Shown here: positions 63,911-64,000 of the stretch, piece after piece | Layout: the number at the start of each line of letters is the position of its first letter | How positions within the stretch are numbered: the first letter of the stretch is position 1 | NCBI GenBank assembly: GCA_018066965.1 | Contig: JAGPVP010000011.1 | Span: 1 to 64,000, forward strand | Direction of reading: 5' to 3' | Length of the DNA: 64,000 nt | Source: Zhongshania sp. | GTDB lineage: Bacteria; Pseudomonadota; Gammaproteobacteria; Pseudomonadales; Spongiibacteraceae | Program-made: the position numbers and the translations under genes | Notes under the pieces: generated by a model | The model's input: the letters and a program-made list of their open reading frames with translations, nothing else | Database searches by the model: none | What the model was told of the DNA's origin: nothing

Positions 63911-64000
63911 ATGCGGTCTATCTTTACGATAGCAAATGGCTGTTTTCCGCGCCGCTTACCTGCGGCCTAAGTACAGAGTATGACTCATCGTGTCGTACTG

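Overview
The window reads as the chromosome of a marine-type gammaproteobacterium related to the Pseudomonas/Cellvibrionales side of the class. The gene families are all gammaproteobacterial. From about 31.8 to 59.1 kb the order murJ-ribF-ileS-lspA-fkpB-ispH-[type IV pilus minor pilins]-pilR-pilS-...-bamD-rluD-pgeF-clpB matches, from memory, the order in Pseudomonas aeruginosa, apart from a nadE + glpD-like insertion, a flipped fimT, and no recognisable pilY2 or rpsT. I saw no rRNA, tRNA, CRISPR array, prophage or transposase gene. Genus-level assignment is a guess.

Region by region. 1-538: no gene; a ~170-bp direct repeat present twice, with smaller degenerate units between the copies. 0.5-8.4 kb (minus strand): a vitamin B12 regulon in which a sigma70 promoter and a cobalamin riboswitch precede btuB-cobO-btuF-btuC-btuD-bluB, with cobQ beyond a palindromic repeat. 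It covers corrinoid import, adenosylation, lower-ligand synthesis and corrin amidation. 8.5-14.7 kb: mixed housekeeping and envelope genes (panE, YajQ family, AmpG-type permease, a rhomboid/rhombosortase-like protease, an alkyltransferase-like protein, beta-carbonic anhydrase, pldA, fxsA). 14.7-17 kb: groES-groEL behind a clear sigma32 promoter and ahead of a strong terminator. 17.2-28.2 kb: a large lipoprotein with thrombospondin type 3 repeats fused to an alpha/beta hydrolase, a methyltransferase-like protein, a hexose-6-phosphate mutarotase, a small lipoprotein, a CoA-binding protein, a PuuD-like membrane protein, a coiled-coil membrane protein, class I fumarase, sbcB and a GIY-YIG protein. 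28.3-39.3 kb: MsbA-like ABC exporter, pyrB, nudF, murJ, and the ribF-ileS-lspA-fkpB-ispH operon. 39.3-49.9 kb: fimT (minus), fimU-pilV-pilW-pilX-pilY1-pilE (plus), pilS-pilR (minus). 50-59.1 kb: nadE, glpD-like oxidoreductase, bamD, rluD, pgeF, clpB (second sigma32 promoter). 59.2-63.3 kb: an uncharacterised envelope module made of a secreted DUF4331 protein, a 76-aa lipoprotein, a TPR protein and a HupE/UreJ-like membrane protein, closed by a convergent DUF4124 gene.

The best candidates for something undescribed are the DUF4331/lipoprotein/TPR/HupE-UreJ module, where a near-perfect 19-bp terminator-like hairpin sits inside the signal-peptide coding region of the TPR gene; the TSP3-hydrolase lipoprotein; and a dispersed palindromic repeat family (three loci here), one copy of which supplies the C-terminal tail of the GlpD-like protein. 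Most of the remainder is ordinary core genome. No homology search could be run; all calls rest on motif recognition and the supplied translations.
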